DNA from: Clostridia bacterium
GTDB taxonomy: Bacteria > Bacillota_A > Clostridia > Christensenellales > Aristaeellaceae
Assembly: GCA_017412025.1 (NCBI GenBank)
Contig: JAFQOY010000037.1
Span: 1-32,639, forward strand
Direction: 5' to 3'
Length of the DNA stretch: 32,639 nucleotides
Shown here: positions 9,368 to 17,288 of the stretch, piece by piece
How the letters are laid out: each line of letters starts with the position of its first letter
Position numbering within the stretch: position 1 is the first letter of the stretch
The notes under the pieces: generated by a model
Seen by the model: the letters and a program-made list of their open reading frames with translations, nothing else
Told to the model about the DNA's origin: nothing
Database searches by the model: none
Program-made: the position numbers and the translations under genes

Positions 9368-9396
9368 TTGACATTCAGCAGATAATGGCGTAAACT
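9368..9396 (+). promoter_or_regulatory. Promoter of the amidohydrolase-esterase operon
   Basis: TTGACA (9368-9373), 17-base spacer, TAAACT (9391-9396); the start codon at 9425 follows with an AAGGTG-type RBS. It faces away from the minus-strand ligase promoter. Confidence 0.7.
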
Positions 9397-9424
9397 GTCG
9401 TCCATGAAGAAGGTGATGGATTGA

Positions 9425-10279
9425 ATGATCATTGATTTTCATACCCATACGTTTCCGGAAAAGATTGCGGAAACGGCCGTCAGAAAGCTGGAAAGGGCCT
9501 GCAATTGCCCTGCGCACAGCGACGGAACGGGCAAGGGACTGAAAGAATCCATGCGCAGAGCCGGAATTGACATATCGGTAGCCCTGCCTGTGGTCACCAA
9601 TCCGGTCAAGGCTGTTTCGGTGAACAATCTGTCTATGCAGCTTGACGGAATCGATGGTCTGGTTTACTTCGGCGGCATCCATCCCGAAACGCCGGACGCA
9701 GAAGCGGAGCTTGAACGCATTGCACGGAGAGGGATCAAGGGTATCAAGATCCACCCGCTCTATCAGGGCGTGAACATCGACGATCCGCGATTTGTGCGTA
9801 TCCTGAGCAAGGCGGGCGAGCTGGGGCTGATCGTGGTGATGCATGCTGGCCAGGATATCGCTTATCCGGACGAGGTGTTCTGCTCGCCGCAGATGATCCG
9901 GCGGGCGCTTGCGATGGCAGGTCCTGTGAAGCTTGTCTGCGCGCACATGGGCGGCTGGCAGGACTGGAACGAGGTTTTGGAGTATCTGGCAGATACGTCA
10001 GCGATCATTGACACGGCGCTGTCGCTGGGCGGGCTTACGCCGTTTGAGGAGGGCAGGCGGCCGGAGAAGATGTATCGTCTCATGGATGAAGAAGCATTCA
10101 TCGGTATGGTCAGGGCCTTTGGCAGCGGACGGGTGGTCTTCGGCACGGACAGCCCATGGGATGGGCAGAAGAACGCTGTCATGAGAATTGAGGCGCTGGC
10201 GCTGACGCAGGAAGAAAAGCGAGACATATTCTGCGGAAGCGCCATGCGCCTGCTGGGCATGGAAGAGAGCGGAGAATGA
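9425..10279 (+). CDS. Metal-dependent amidohydrolase (amidohydrolase_2 family, TIM barrel)
   Basis: A 284-residue TIM-barrel hydrolase with the complete metal-binding set: HTH at 6-8 (MIIDFHTHTFPE), KIHPLY with H110, VVMHAG with H140, VCAHMGG with H174, and GTDSPW with D242. These families hydrolyse C-N or lactone bonds or decarboxylate aromatic acids; the complete HxH and absence of a signal peptide fit a cytoplasmic hydrolase. It has its own promoter and precedes an SASA-type esterase by 28 bases, so the two are probably one operon. The substrate is unknown. A role linked to the divergent aryl-acid cluster is possible but not shown. Confidence 0.88.
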   Translation: MIIDFHTHTFPEKIAETAVRKLERACNCPAHSDGTGKGLKESMRRAGIDISVALPVVTNPVKAVSVNNLSMQLDGIDGLVYFGGIHPETPDAEAELERIARRGIKGIKIHPLYQGVNIDDPRFVRILSKAGELGLIVVMHAGQDIAYPDEVFCSPQMIRRALAMAGPVKLVCAHMGGWQDWNEVLEYLADTSAIIDTALSLGGLTPFEEGRRPEKMYRLMDEEAFIGMVRAFGSGRVVFGTDSPWDGQKNAVMRIEALALTQEEKRDIFCGSAMRLLGMEESGE

Positions 10280-10307
10280 CTGCGCGGAGGCATGAAAGAA
10301 CGAACAG

Positions 10308-11171
10308 ATGAAAAGGAAATACATGGTGCTCTGCGTTGCAGGGCAGTCAAACGCCGTGGGCTATGACGAATCGCCTGTTGCTGCAGATTATGAGGCGCAG
10401 TTTGATACGAAACGAATCCGGCAGCTGGGTGTGCATGGTGAGGATAATCTGAAGATTATCGGGCTTGGCGCATGTGCGCAGAGCTATCAGGATATGCGTC
10501 CGTTCGGCAATCCTGCCAATTCCGGTACAGGCACGAAGGGCGTCCATCTGCCGCTTTGCCATCTGCTGCTCAGCTTCATTCCGCAGGATTATGATATTCT
10601 GGTGATTTCCTGTGCGTATGGCGGTTCCGGCTTTACGGTGGGTGAATATGGGCCGTACGATGAAAAGACGCTTTTGCCCGCGCCGGGCGTATGGCGCTGG
10701 GGCGTTTCTTCCAATTACTATCAGGGAATGAAGGACCGCATTGCCTATGCGCTTGACCTCAACGGGGAGAACAGGTTTCTGGGCGTGGTCTGGTGCCAGG
10801 GAGAGCACGACAACGGCGACGCTGCAGGGCAGAAGCTGGGCTTTGAGGCGATGACGAGGGATTTCTTTGCCGATTTTGCCGCGCGTTATCCGGACAGGGT
10901 GTATCGCGGCGCATGGGACAGGGGTATCTGGTACAATTATGAAACGGTATCCTACTGGTATCGTCAGGGGCAGTGCGAAGAGATCTGGGAAAACTACAGA
11001 CGATGGAGCCCGGATACATATGTCGATATTCCGCGCGATACGGATTCCAACGAGGTAAACGGCACGGGCATCACGGCGCGCATCCGCGCAGCGCACTTTG
11101 GCAACGATGCGTTTGTGAACGTGGTTGCGCCGCGCATTGCGCAGAGCATGGCGCGAAGGCTTGATGTCTGA
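10308..11171 (+). CDS. SASA-domain carbohydrate esterase (sialate O-acetylesterase-like)
   Basis: A 287-residue SGNH-type hydrolase of the SASA family. VLCVAGQSNAVGYD carries the nucleophile S14, and VVWCQGEHD (161-167) is the W-x-Q-G-E block typical of the family. A C-terminal AAHFGNDAF supplies a candidate catalytic H263, but the Asp normally three residues before it is Arg here, so the dyad may be Ser-His only or the acid may lie elsewhere. There is no signal peptide, so it would act in the cytoplasm on imported O-acetylated sugars. It lies 28 bases after the amidohydrolase gene and is followed by a terminator. A link to the sialic acid locus ~2 kb downstream is possible. Confidence 0.8.
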   Translation: MKRKYMVLCVAGQSNAVGYDESPVAADYEAQFDTKRIRQLGVHGEDNLKIIGLGACAQSYQDMRPFGNPANSGTGTKGVHLPLCHLLLSFIPQDYDILVISCAYGGSGFTVGEYGPYDEKTLLPAPGVWRWGVSSNYYQGMKDRIAYALDLNGENRFLGVVWCQGEHDNGDAAGQKLGFEAMTRDFFADFAARYPDRVYRGAWDRGIWYNYETVSYWYRQGQCEEIWENYRRWSPDTYVDIPRDTDSNEVNGTGITARIRAAHFGNDAFVNVVAPRIAQSMARRLDV

Positions 11172-11202
11172 AAATTGAACAGACGGGTTGTTTTTCAATC
11201 AG

Positions 11203-11234
11203 ACCGCCGATCTGGCAGCATCGGCGGTTTTTTT
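11203..11234 (+). terminator. Terminator after the SASA esterase gene
   Basis: A 9-bp GC-rich stem (11203-11211 with 11220-11228) followed by a run of T to 11234. Confidence 0.9.
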
Positions 11235-11316
11235 GTATGTTCGTCGGAATGGATGAATTTACATTATATGAAATGAAATACGATAGATATAATACATAAG
11301 AAATGATATTTAAAAC

Positions 11317-11345
11317 TTGACTTGTAAGATTTAAATTGATAAAAT
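11317..11345 (+). promoter_or_regulatory. Promoter of the exported flavin reductase gene
   Basis: TTGACT (11317-11322), a 17-base A/T-rich spacer and TAAAAT (11340-11345). An AT-rich upstream stretch (11255-11316, including another TATAAT at 11288) could act as an UP element. Predicted start near 11352. Confidence 0.75.
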
Positions 11346-11353
11346 CAGTTATG

Positions 11354-11371
11354 TTGGTTGGAAACAACCAA
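11354..11371 (+). promoter_or_regulatory. 5'-end hairpin with GAAA tetraloop in the leader of the flavin reductase mRNA
   Basis: TTGGTTG-GAAA-CAACCAA forms a perfect 7-bp stem closed by a GNRA loop, a few bases after the predicted transcription start and 26 bases before the ATG. Such a hairpin would protect the mRNA 5' end; as DNA it could equally be a repressor dyad. Confidence 0.6.
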
Positions 11372-11394
11372 ATATCAATCAGGAGGAAGAAGAT

Positions 11395-13146
11395 ATGAAG
11401 AAACTGATGAGCATCATGCTTCTCGCCGCCATGCTGATGACCATGGCTGCGGGCGCGCTGGCTGCAGATGGTACGTTCAGCGGCGAAGGCGCCGGCAAGG
11501 GCGGCATGATCAAGGTTGAAGTGACCCTCGCCGGCGGCGAGATTGCCGCCATCAACGTGATCAGCCATGGCGAGACCCCGGGCTTTGCCGATGCGCTGGA
11601 CACCGTCGGTGCGGCGATGGTCGCGCAGAACAAGGTGGACGTGGACGGCGTGACCGGCGCGACCCTGTCCTCCAACGGCCTCAAGGCTGCTGTGACTGCG
11701 GCGCTGGCTGCCGCCGGCGTCACGCCGGATCAGCTGACGGCGAAGGAAGCGGCCGCCCCGGCGGGCGAGGCGCGTGAGGCGGCTTATACCGCGGACGTCA
11801 TCATCGTCGGCGCGGGCGGCGCGGGCCTGGCGGCGGCGATCACCGCTGCCGAGGACGGCGCGAGCGTCATCGTGCTGGAGAAGATGAGCAATGTCGGCGG
11901 CAACACCCTGATCTCCGGCGGCGAAATGGCCGCGCCGGGCAACTGGCAGCAGGAGAAGGAAGGCGTTGAGGACGATGTGGAAACCTTCTACAACGATATC
12001 CTCAAGGGCGGCGACAACGAAGGCGATCCGGCTCTGATCCGCGTGCTGGCTGAAAATGCGCTGAACGGCGCGCTTTGGCTGCGCGACGACGTCCAGGTGA
12101 CGTTTGAAGATTACATGCTGTTCTTCGGCGGCCATTCCGTGATGCGCTCTCTCGTTCCGCTCAACGCCAGCGGCGTCGAGCTGATTCAGAAGCTCAATGC
12201 CAAGGCTGAGGCCGTGGGCGCTGTGATCCACAAGAACACCGCTGCGACGGAGCTGGTGATGACCGACGGCCGCGTGAACGCCGTGAAGGCTGATTTCAAC
12301 GGCCAGGAGATCACCTATACCGCCAACAAGGGCGTGATTCTCGCTACCGGCGGCTTCGGCTCCAACATCGAGATGCGCAAGCAGTACAACCCGAAGATGG
12401 ACGAGAAGATTCTCTCCACCAACTCTGTGGGCTCTACCGGCGACGGCATCGTGATGGCGCAGGCGCTGGGCGCGCAGGTCGTCGACATGCAGCACATCCA
12501 GACCTATCCGACCTGCGACGTGGAGACCGGCGCGCTGCTCTATGTGGGCGACGTGCGTCTGGAGGGACGCTCCATTCTCGTGAACCTGGAAGGCAAGCGC
12601 TTCGTCGAGGAGCTTGAGCGCCGCGACGTCATCTCCTTCGCCGTGACCGAGCAGACCGGCGGCGTGTCCTACATGTTCTGGGACGAGGCCAGCATGCAGG
12701 CTTCCGGCGTGGCTGCAAGCCATCAGCAGGAGTATGACGATCTGATCCGCCGCGGCAAGCTGGTCAAGGCCGATACCATGGAGGAGGCCTGCGCTTTCTT
12801 CGGCATCAACGCTGAGGAGCTGAAGGCGACCGTCGAGCGCTACAACCAGTATGCTGCCGACGGCAAGGATCTGGAGTTCAACAAGCGCGGCACGCTGACC
12901 GCCTTTACCGACGGACCGTATTACATCATGGTCAGCACCCCGGCAATCCATCACTGCATGGGCGGCCTGAAGATCAACACCGATGCGCAGGTAATCGACG
13001 TTGACGGCGCGGTGATCCCGGGTCTGTTTGCTGCGGGCGAGGTGACCGGCGACATCCACGGCACCAACCGCCTTGGCTCTGACGCGATCGCTGATATCAT
13101 CGTTTACGGCCGCATTGCGGGCGCGAACGCCGCTGCGGGCAAGTAA
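11395..13146 (+). CDS. Exported FMN/FAD flavoprotein reductase, urocanate/fumarate reductase family (UrdA-like)
   Basis: A 583-residue protein: Sec signal peptide (1-23, cleavage after ALA), FMN-binding domain (~27-107) with the ApbE flavinylation motif DGVTGAT (84-90, FMN expected on T90), then an FAD domain with GAGGAG (139-144). Catalytic residues of the family are present: R410 in ERRD, H519 in IHHCMGG and R559 in HGTNRLG. The fumarate-specific histidine is replaced by tyrosine in QTYPT (Y371), with an aspartate 15 residues later (D386). As I recall it, this Tyr/Asp pair marks urocanate reductase, which makes imidazole propionate. It should work outside the membrane as a terminal electron acceptor. 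No ApbE, electron donor or histidine ammonia-lyase gene is in the window. The RBS is AGGAGGAAG. Biased codons (ACC for Thr) suggest high expression. Confidence 0.85.
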   Translation: MKKLMSIMLLAAMLMTMAAGALAADGTFSGEGAGKGGMIKVEVTLAGGEIAAINVISHGETPGFADALDTVGAAMVAQNKVDVDGVTGATLSSNGLKAAVTAALAAAGVTPDQLTAKEAAAPAGEAREAAYTADVIIVGAGGAGLAAAITAAEDGASVIVLEKMSNVGGNTLISGGEMAAPGNWQQEKEGVEDDVETFYNDILKGGDNEGDPALIRVLAENALNGALWLRDDVQVTFEDYMLFFGGHSVMRSLVPLNASGVELIQKLNAKAEAVGAVIHKNTAATELVMTDGRVNAVKADFNGQEITYTANKGVILATGGFGSNIEMRKQYNPKMDEKILSTNSVGSTGDGIVMAQALGAQVVDMQHIQTYPTCDVETGALLYVGDVRLEGRSILVNLEGKRFVEELERRDVISFAVTEQTGGVSYMFWDEASMQASGVAASHQQEYDDLIRRGKLVKADTMEEACAFFGINAEELKATVERYNQYAADGKDLEFNKRGTLTAFTDGPYYIMVSTPAIHHCMGGLKINTDAQVIDVDGAVIPGLFAAGEVTGDIHGTNRLGSDAIADIIVYGRIAGANAAAGK

Positions 13147-13177
13147 TTCCCGCCGCGTGCATACAAAAGACAAAAGC

Positions 13178-13205
13178 GAAATCCCCGCCGTCCGGCGGGG
13201 ATTTC
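13178..13205 (-). terminator. Terminator of the gntR-nanE-nanK operon (minus strand)
   Basis: A perfect 12-bp stem (13178-13189 with 13194-13205) is followed on the minus strand by T-rich GCTTTTGTCTTTTG. It lies ~45 bases beyond the nanK stop. Confidence 0.7.
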
Positions 13206-13217
13206 AAATTGTCTGCT

Positions 13218-13248
13218 AACGCTCGCCAATTGCGGGCGTTTGTTTTTT
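13218..13248 (+). terminator. Terminator of the flavin reductase gene (plus strand)
   Basis: A 9-bp stem (13218-13226 with 13232-13240, one T-G pair) followed by TGTTTTTT. Together with the 13178 hairpin it separates two convergent units. Confidence 0.75.
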
Positions 13249-13250
13249 GA

Positions 13251-14162
13251 TCAGATTCTGACATTGTCCAGATAGAACTTCGCTGCGCCGATCATGCCCG
13301 CGTCGTTGCCGAGGGTCGCCGCTTCCAGCTGCAGGCATTCGCCAAAGCGCGGCATGACGCTCTTTTTCACCCGTTCGCGCAGCGGACGGATGAGAAGCTC
13401 TTCCTGCGAGGACACGCCGCCGCCGATGAGCACCATCTCGGGATTGAACGTGTGCACGAGACCGACGACGCCGGCGGCGATATCGCCGATCCAGCGGTCG
13501 AGTACAGCGCCCATGACAGCGTCGCCCTCCGCTGCGCGGGCGAAAATGATGCGTCCGTTCATCTCTTCTTCGCCCGTGGCCTCTTTGGCCAGACGCACAA
13601 GTGCCGTCGTCGCGGCGTAGCTCTCGTAACAGCCGCGGCTGCCGCATGGGCAGGGAATGCCGTCTGCGTAGAGCGGAATATGCCCCAGCTCGCCGGCGAT
13701 GCCGCGCGTGCCGCCGAAGATCCTGCCGCCCAGCACGATGCCGCCGCCCACGCCGGTGCCCAGCGTGATCATCAGCACGTTGTTCATGCCCTTTGCGCGG
13801 CCGCAGAAGCACTCGCCGAGCGCGGCGGCGTTGGCGTCGTTGAGCGCAAACGCGGGCACGCCGAAGGCCGCCTCCATCTCCGTCTTGATCGGGGAGCCTT
13901 CATAATGCGGGATCTTGCCGTTGGTGCCGATGACGACGCCGGCTTTGTCGTCCACCTGTCCGGTGGCGGACACGCCGACGCCCTCAATATCTGCGCATTC
14001 GCGGGAAACAAAGGCCTTTGCCTCTCTGATGACGGTGGTGAGGATGGGCGTCTGATAGCCGTCGTGGCAAACGCTGGCTTCATGGCGGGCATGGATGCTG
14101 CCGCTGCGGTCGATCAGCCCCATTTTGACGGCGGTTCCGCCGATATCGATGCTCAGGATCAT
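13251..14162 (-). CDS. nanK: ROK-family kinase, probable N-acetylmannosamine kinase
   Basis: A 303-residue sugar kinase. SIDIGGTAVKMG (4-15) is the phosphate-binding loop, ALNDAN gives the catalytic D109, and LGTGVGGGI is the second phosphate motif. The ROK zinc site is complete: GELGH with H161, then CPCGSRGCYE with C171, C173 and C178. Next to nanE and across a divergent promoter from nanA, the likely substrate is N-acetylmannosamine, yielding ManNAc-6-phosphate in the cytoplasm. The start at 14162 is chosen because AAGGAT lies just upstream; a longer frame to 14309 runs into nanE. It is the last gene of the minus-strand operon. A glucokinase-like role cannot be ruled out by sequence alone. 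Confidence 0.88.
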   Translation of the reverse strand: MILSIDIGGTAVKMGLIDRSGSIHARHEASVCHDGYQTPILTTVIREAKAFVSRECADIEGVGVSATGQVDDKAGVVIGTNGKIPHYEGSPIKTEMEAAFGVPAFALNDANAAALGECFCGRAKGMNNVLMITLGTGVGGGIVLGGRIFGGTRGIAGELGHIPLYADGIPCPCGSRGCYESYAATTALVRLAKEATGEEEMNGRIIFARAAEGDAVMGAVLDRWIGDIAAGVVGLVHTFNPEMVLIGGGVSSQEELLIRPLRERVKKSVMPRFGECLQLEAATLGNDAGMIGAAKFYLDNVRI

Positions 14163-14190
14163 CGGAAAATCCTTTCTCAAAAAGAATTCA

Positions 14191-14224
14191 GGGCGGAGCA
14201 GAGCCCCGCCCCTACAGGGGTTTG
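14191..14224. repeat. GC-rich inverted-repeat element between nanE and nanK
   Basis: GGGCGG (14191-14196) can pair with CCGCCC (14206-14211), and an adjoining CCCCT-ACA-GGGG forms a second small hairpin. The composition is that of short dispersed intergenic repeats in gut Clostridia; only one copy is in this window, so the repeat status is inference. Confidence 0.4.
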
Positions 14225-14227
14225 CAA

Positions 14228-14929
14228 TTACAGATCCTTGACGGCGGCCATGAAGCGGTTGGCGATTTCCAGCGGACGGGTGATCGCGCCGCCGACGACG
14301 ACGGCCCATGCGCCGATCTCCAGCATCTTTCGCGCCTGCTCCGGCGTGTGCACGCGGCCCTCGGCGATGACCGGGCAGGGAAGCGCGGCGACCATGTCGC
14401 GAACCAGCTGATAGTTCGGCTCGCCCTTGCAGTGCTTCGTCTGCGGGGTATAGCCGTTCATCGTGCTGCCAACCAGATCCGCGCCGGCCTCGTAGGCGGC
14501 GACGGCCTCTTCAAGCGTCGCGCAGTCGGCCATGATGATGATGTTCGGGTATTTCGCCTTTACCTGTCTGAGGAACTCGGCCGGAGTGAGGCCGTCCGCG
14601 CGCTCGTTGAACGTGCAGTCGATGGAGACGATGTCGGCCATGGCTTCCATGCACTCGTCCACCTCGCGCATGGTCATGGTGATGCGGCCGGTATAGCCGG
14701 GATATTCGCGCTTGATCAGGCCAATGACGGGCAGGCCGGTCTCTTCCTTGATCTCCACGATGTCGCGCACGGAGCTGGTGCGGATCATCTTCGCGCCCGC
14801 CTGCTTGGCGGCGCGCGCCATCAGATACATGATGGACTGATCCTTCATGTACAGCGGTTCGCCGGGCGTGGCCTGGCAGGAGACGACGATGGTGCCCTTG
14901 ATCAGATCAAAGAGTTCTTGCTTGGTCAT
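14228..14929 (-). CDS. nanE: N-acylglucosamine-6-phosphate 2-epimerase
   Basis: A 233-residue TIM-barrel epimerase of the usual NanE length. It converts ManNAc-6-P to GlcNAc-6-P. GLIKREYPGYTGRITMT places the catalytic lysine at K73 and PVIAEGRVHTPEQA places the glutamate at E190, matching the Lys/Glu pair of the family; MADCATLEEA and AVVVGGAITRP (phosphate-binding loop) are also intact. It has a good RBS (GGGAGG), follows the regulator gene by 56 bases and precedes nanK by 65 bases. With nanK and nanA it completes conversion of sialic acid to GlcNAc-6-P; nagA and nagB are not in the window. Confidence 0.95.
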   Translation of the reverse strand: MTKQELFDLIKGTIVVSCQATPGEPLYMKDQSIMYLMARAAKQAGAKMIRTSSVRDIVEIKEETGLPVIGLIKREYPGYTGRITMTMREVDECMEAMADIVSIDCTFNERADGLTPAEFLRQVKAKYPNIIIMADCATLEEAVAAYEAGADLVGSTMNGYTPQTKHCKGEPNYQLVRDMVAALPCPVIAEGRVHTPEQARKMLEIGAWAVVVGGAITRPLEIANRFMAAVKDL

Positions 14930-14985
14930 GATGGTTTTCCTCCCTTGTTTATATGGAAGACGCAGGTGCGCAGTGCACAGCGTGA

Positions 14986-15684
14986 TCAGGTGTGTTCTTC
15001 AAAGGAATCCGGCTTGAGATATTTGCCGGAGGAGAAATGCTCCTCCATGGCGCGGGCAAAGGCGCGGTAATCGTATTCGTCCAGCGCCTTGACGATGGCC
15101 TCGTGCTTGGGAATGGAGCTGATCAGATGGGGCGACTTCTTTTCCAGCTCAAATCCTTCGTCGACTGCCCAGATGGCGTCCATCAGCGAATTGAGCACGC
15201 CGTTATTGAGCGAACGGAAGAGCGCCGTGTGGAAGTCGCGGTCTGCCGCGGTGAAGGCCATGTCGTTGTTTTTGCTTTCATGCATCCTGCGCAGGCAGTC
15301 GTGCAGCAGATCGACGTCCTCCTTCTGCAGGGCATAAAAAGCCTGACGCATGTAGCTCAGTTCCAGCATCCGCCGGATGCCGAACATCTCGCGCACGGGC
15401 TTGTCCTCGCCGCCGACGTTGAAAAAGAGCACGTTCTGGAATACGAAGTCGAGACTGAATTCCCGCACCATGGTGCCCCTGCCCGGGCAGGCGGAAACCA
15501 TGCCCATCAGCTCCATGCTTTTGATGGCCTCGCGCAGCACGTTGCGCGATACGCCCAGCGTCTGGCTCATTTCCAGCTCTGTAGGAAGCAGATCGCCGGG
15601 TTTGAGCCCGTTGCGGATGATATAGCTCCGGATTTCACGGAACGTCTGAATATAGAGTTTTTCGTCTCGCTTGATGGTCTTCAT
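14986..15684 (-). CDS. GntR-family transcriptional regulator (FadR/FCD subfamily), likely sialic acid regulator
   Basis: A 232-residue regulator. A winged helix at ~10-75 contains LLPTELEMSQTLGVSRNVLR; the all-helical FCD ligand-binding domain (~90-215) contains MRQAFYALQKEDVDLLHDCL, ADRDFHTALF and a C-terminal EHF. FCD regulators often respond to sugar acids or organic acids. Its place at the head of nanE-nanK, divergent from the sialic acid uptake genes, makes it a NanR-like local regulator (inference). The ATG at 15684 is chosen over 15771 because GAGGTGG precedes it, and because the longer start would fall within the consensus promoter at 15743-15771. Confidence 0.88.
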   Translation of the reverse strand: MKTIKRDEKLYIQTFREIRSYIIRNGLKPGDLLPTELEMSQTLGVSRNVLREAIKSMELMGMVSACPGRGTMVREFSLDFVFQNVLFFNVGGEDKPVREMFGIRRMLELSYMRQAFYALQKEDVDLLHDCLRRMHESKNNDMAFTAADRDFHTALFRSLNNGVLNSLMDAIWAVDEGFELEKKSPHLISSIPKHEAIVKALDEYDYRAFARAMEEHFSSGKYLKPDSFEEHT

Positions 15685-15742
15685 CAGCCACCTCTGGTTT
15701 CTTGAAATGTATGCTTGTAGTATGTAGGATGTTTGCATGTTT

Positions 15743-15771
15743 ATTATACTGAAAAGAAAAAGGCGTGTCAA
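15743..15771 (-). promoter_or_regulatory. Perfect consensus promoter of the gntR-nanE-nanK operon
   Basis: On the minus strand TTGACA (15771-15766), 17 bases, TATAAT (15748-15743): both boxes match consensus exactly. A TTGTAGTA motif (15715-15722), shared with the facing promoter, lies just downstream of the expected start and is a candidate operator. Confidence 0.85.
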
Positions 15772-15842
15772 TGATAATATCTAAACAATCGGGCGATGAT
15801 TTGGAAAAAATGATTATTTTGAGCAAAAATATCGTCCAAAAC

Positions 15843-15883
15843 TCTTGACAGACAATTTGATTTGTAGTACATTTTTGTCAAGA
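15843..15883 (+). promoter_or_regulatory. Promoter and overlapping dyads of the sialic acid ABC transporter operon
   Basis: TTGACA (15845-15850), 17 bases, TACATT (15868-15873). Two symmetric elements overlap it: TGTA-G-TACA (15863-15871) across the -10 box, and an 8-bp inverted repeat TCTTGACA/TGTCAAGA (15843-15850 and 15876-15883) flanking the whole promoter. TTGTAGTA recurs at 15715-15722 in the gntR leader. This fits repression of both units by the divergent GntR protein; which dyad it binds is inference. Confidence 0.7.
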
Positions 15884-15929
15884 GAAGGCGTAAGCCTGAA
15901 GTATGACAATTATTAAGGAGGATTCCCGC

Positions 15930-17204
15930 ATGAAGAAACTGTTTGCTCTGCTCCTGTGCCTGGTTCTCATGATTCCGGTGCTCGCTATCGCCGAGACCGA
16001 GATCACCCTGTGGACCTATCCGATCGGCAACTGGACCAACGCTGAAACCGTCGACGGCATCATTGCCAAGTTCAACGAGAAGTTCCCGGACATCAAGGTG
16101 ACCGTTCAGTACCTTGACTACACCTCCGGCGACGATCAGGTGACCACCGCCATCGAGGCCGGCACCACCCCGGACATCATCATGGAAGGTCCGGAGCGTC
16201 TGGTGACCAACTGGGGCGCCGCGGGCAAGATGCTCGACATCTCCGACCTGTGGACCGAAGAAGCGCTGGCCGATATCGGCGCGACCTCTCAGGCGGTCGT
16301 CGCGGCCTGCAAGAGCCCGGACGGCAAGTTCTATGAGTATCCGCTGTGCATGACCACGCACTGCATGACCATCAACAAGACTGCCTTTGAGGCGGCCGGC
16401 GCGATGCAGTACCTCAACGAGGAAACCCGCACCTGGACCACCGAAGGCTTCGTGAACGCGCTGCGCGCGCTGGCCGAGAACGGCACCACCCCGGTGACCG
16501 GCATCGTCTACTGCGGCGGCCAGGGCGGCGACCAGGGCACCCGTGCTCTCGTCAACAACCTGTACTCCGGCAAGTTCACCAATGCTGACCATACCGCCTA
16601 CACTGCGGACAGCGAAGAGAACATCAAGGGCCTGACCCTGCTGCGCGACCTCGTCAACGAGGGCGTCCTGACTGCTGACCCGGCCATCGTCGCCGGCGAC
16701 GAAATCGCTCTGTTCTGCAACGGCACCGCTGCGATGAGCTTCTGCTGGAACGCCTCTGCGGCTGCTTCCAACAAGGCTTCCCTGGCGGAAGGCGTCGTGT
16801 CCTTCCCGATGGCGTTCCCGTCTGACGACGGCGTTCCGGAGCTGTGCGGCGGCATCTGGGGCTTCGGCCTGTTTGACAACGGCAACGATGAGAAGGCTGC
16901 CGCTGCCAAGGAATTCGTGAAGTTCGTGTGTGACGACGCTGTGCAGGGCCCGCAGAGCGTGTATGCGACCGGCTTCTTCCCGGTCCGCAGCTCCTTCGGC
17001 GACGTCTACGCCGGCACCGAGAAGGCTGAGAACGCTGATTTCGCGGTCTTCATGCCGTACCTGGGCGACTACTACAACGTCACCGGCGGCTGGGCGACCC
17101 AGCGCACCGAGTGGTGGAACCTGCTCCAGCGCATCTTCGCCGGCGGCGATGTGGCGGCTGAGGTTGCCGTTTACACCACCAACGCGAATGCCAGCATCAA
17201 GTAA
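15930..17204 (+). CDS. Extracellular solute-binding protein of a sugar ABC transporter (family 1), probable sialic acid binder
   Basis: A 424-residue exported protein: signal peptide 1-20 (MKKLFALLLCLVLMIPVLA), then a MalE-like fold with ITLWTYPIGNWTNAETVDG, IIAKFNEKFPDIKVTVQYLDY and the repeat-lobe motif FVKFVCDDAVQGPQSVYATGFFP. There is no lipobox cysteine at the cleavage site, so it seems to be a soluble rather than lipid-anchored receptor, unusual for a monoderm. The ATG at 15930 has AAGGAGG upstream; an in-frame ATG at 15903 is poorer. Two permeases follow after a strong hairpin. Location between gntR-nanEK and nanA implies sialic acid or a sialoside as ligand (inference). Codon usage indicates very high expression. 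Confidence 0.9.
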   Translation: MKKLFALLLCLVLMIPVLAIAETEITLWTYPIGNWTNAETVDGIIAKFNEKFPDIKVTVQYLDYTSGDDQVTTAIEAGTTPDIIMEGPERLVTNWGAAGKMLDISDLWTEEALADIGATSQAVVAACKSPDGKFYEYPLCMTTHCMTINKTAFEAAGAMQYLNEETRTWTTEGFVNALRALAENGTTPVTGIVYCGGQGGDQGTRALVNNLYSGKFTNADHTAYTADSEENIKGLTLLRDLVNEGVLTADPAIVAGDEIALFCNGTAAMSFCWNASAAASNKASLAEGVVSFPMAFPSDDGVPELCGGIWGFGLFDNGNDEKAAAAKEFVKFVCDDAVQGPQSVYATGFFPVRSSFGDVYAGTEKAENADFAVFMPYLGDYYNVTGGWATQRTEWWNLLQRIFAGGDVAAEVAVYTTNANASIK

Positions 17205-17248
17205 GATCGGGCATAGCAAACAAATATCTGAATACGCTTGAGTAATCG

Positions 17249-17288
17249 GCATAACGCCCCCGTTCCCCTGAGGAAGGGGGCGTTATGC
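17249..17288 (+). terminator. Strong intra-operon hairpin between binding protein and permeases
   Basis: A 13-bp perfect stem (17249-17261 with 17276-17288) continues as a 4-bp inner stem. Only a weak T stretch follows, so it is more likely a partial terminator or 3'-end stabiliser that keeps the binding protein in excess over the permeases. Confidence 0.65.

Noticed and set aside
11071..13173. 700-codon minus-strand ORF opposite the flavin reductase
   Set aside because: It lacks recognisable domains and an RBS; the plus frame has a signal peptide and complete cofactor motifs. The minus ORF at 15768-17252 opposite the binding protein is rejected for the same reason.
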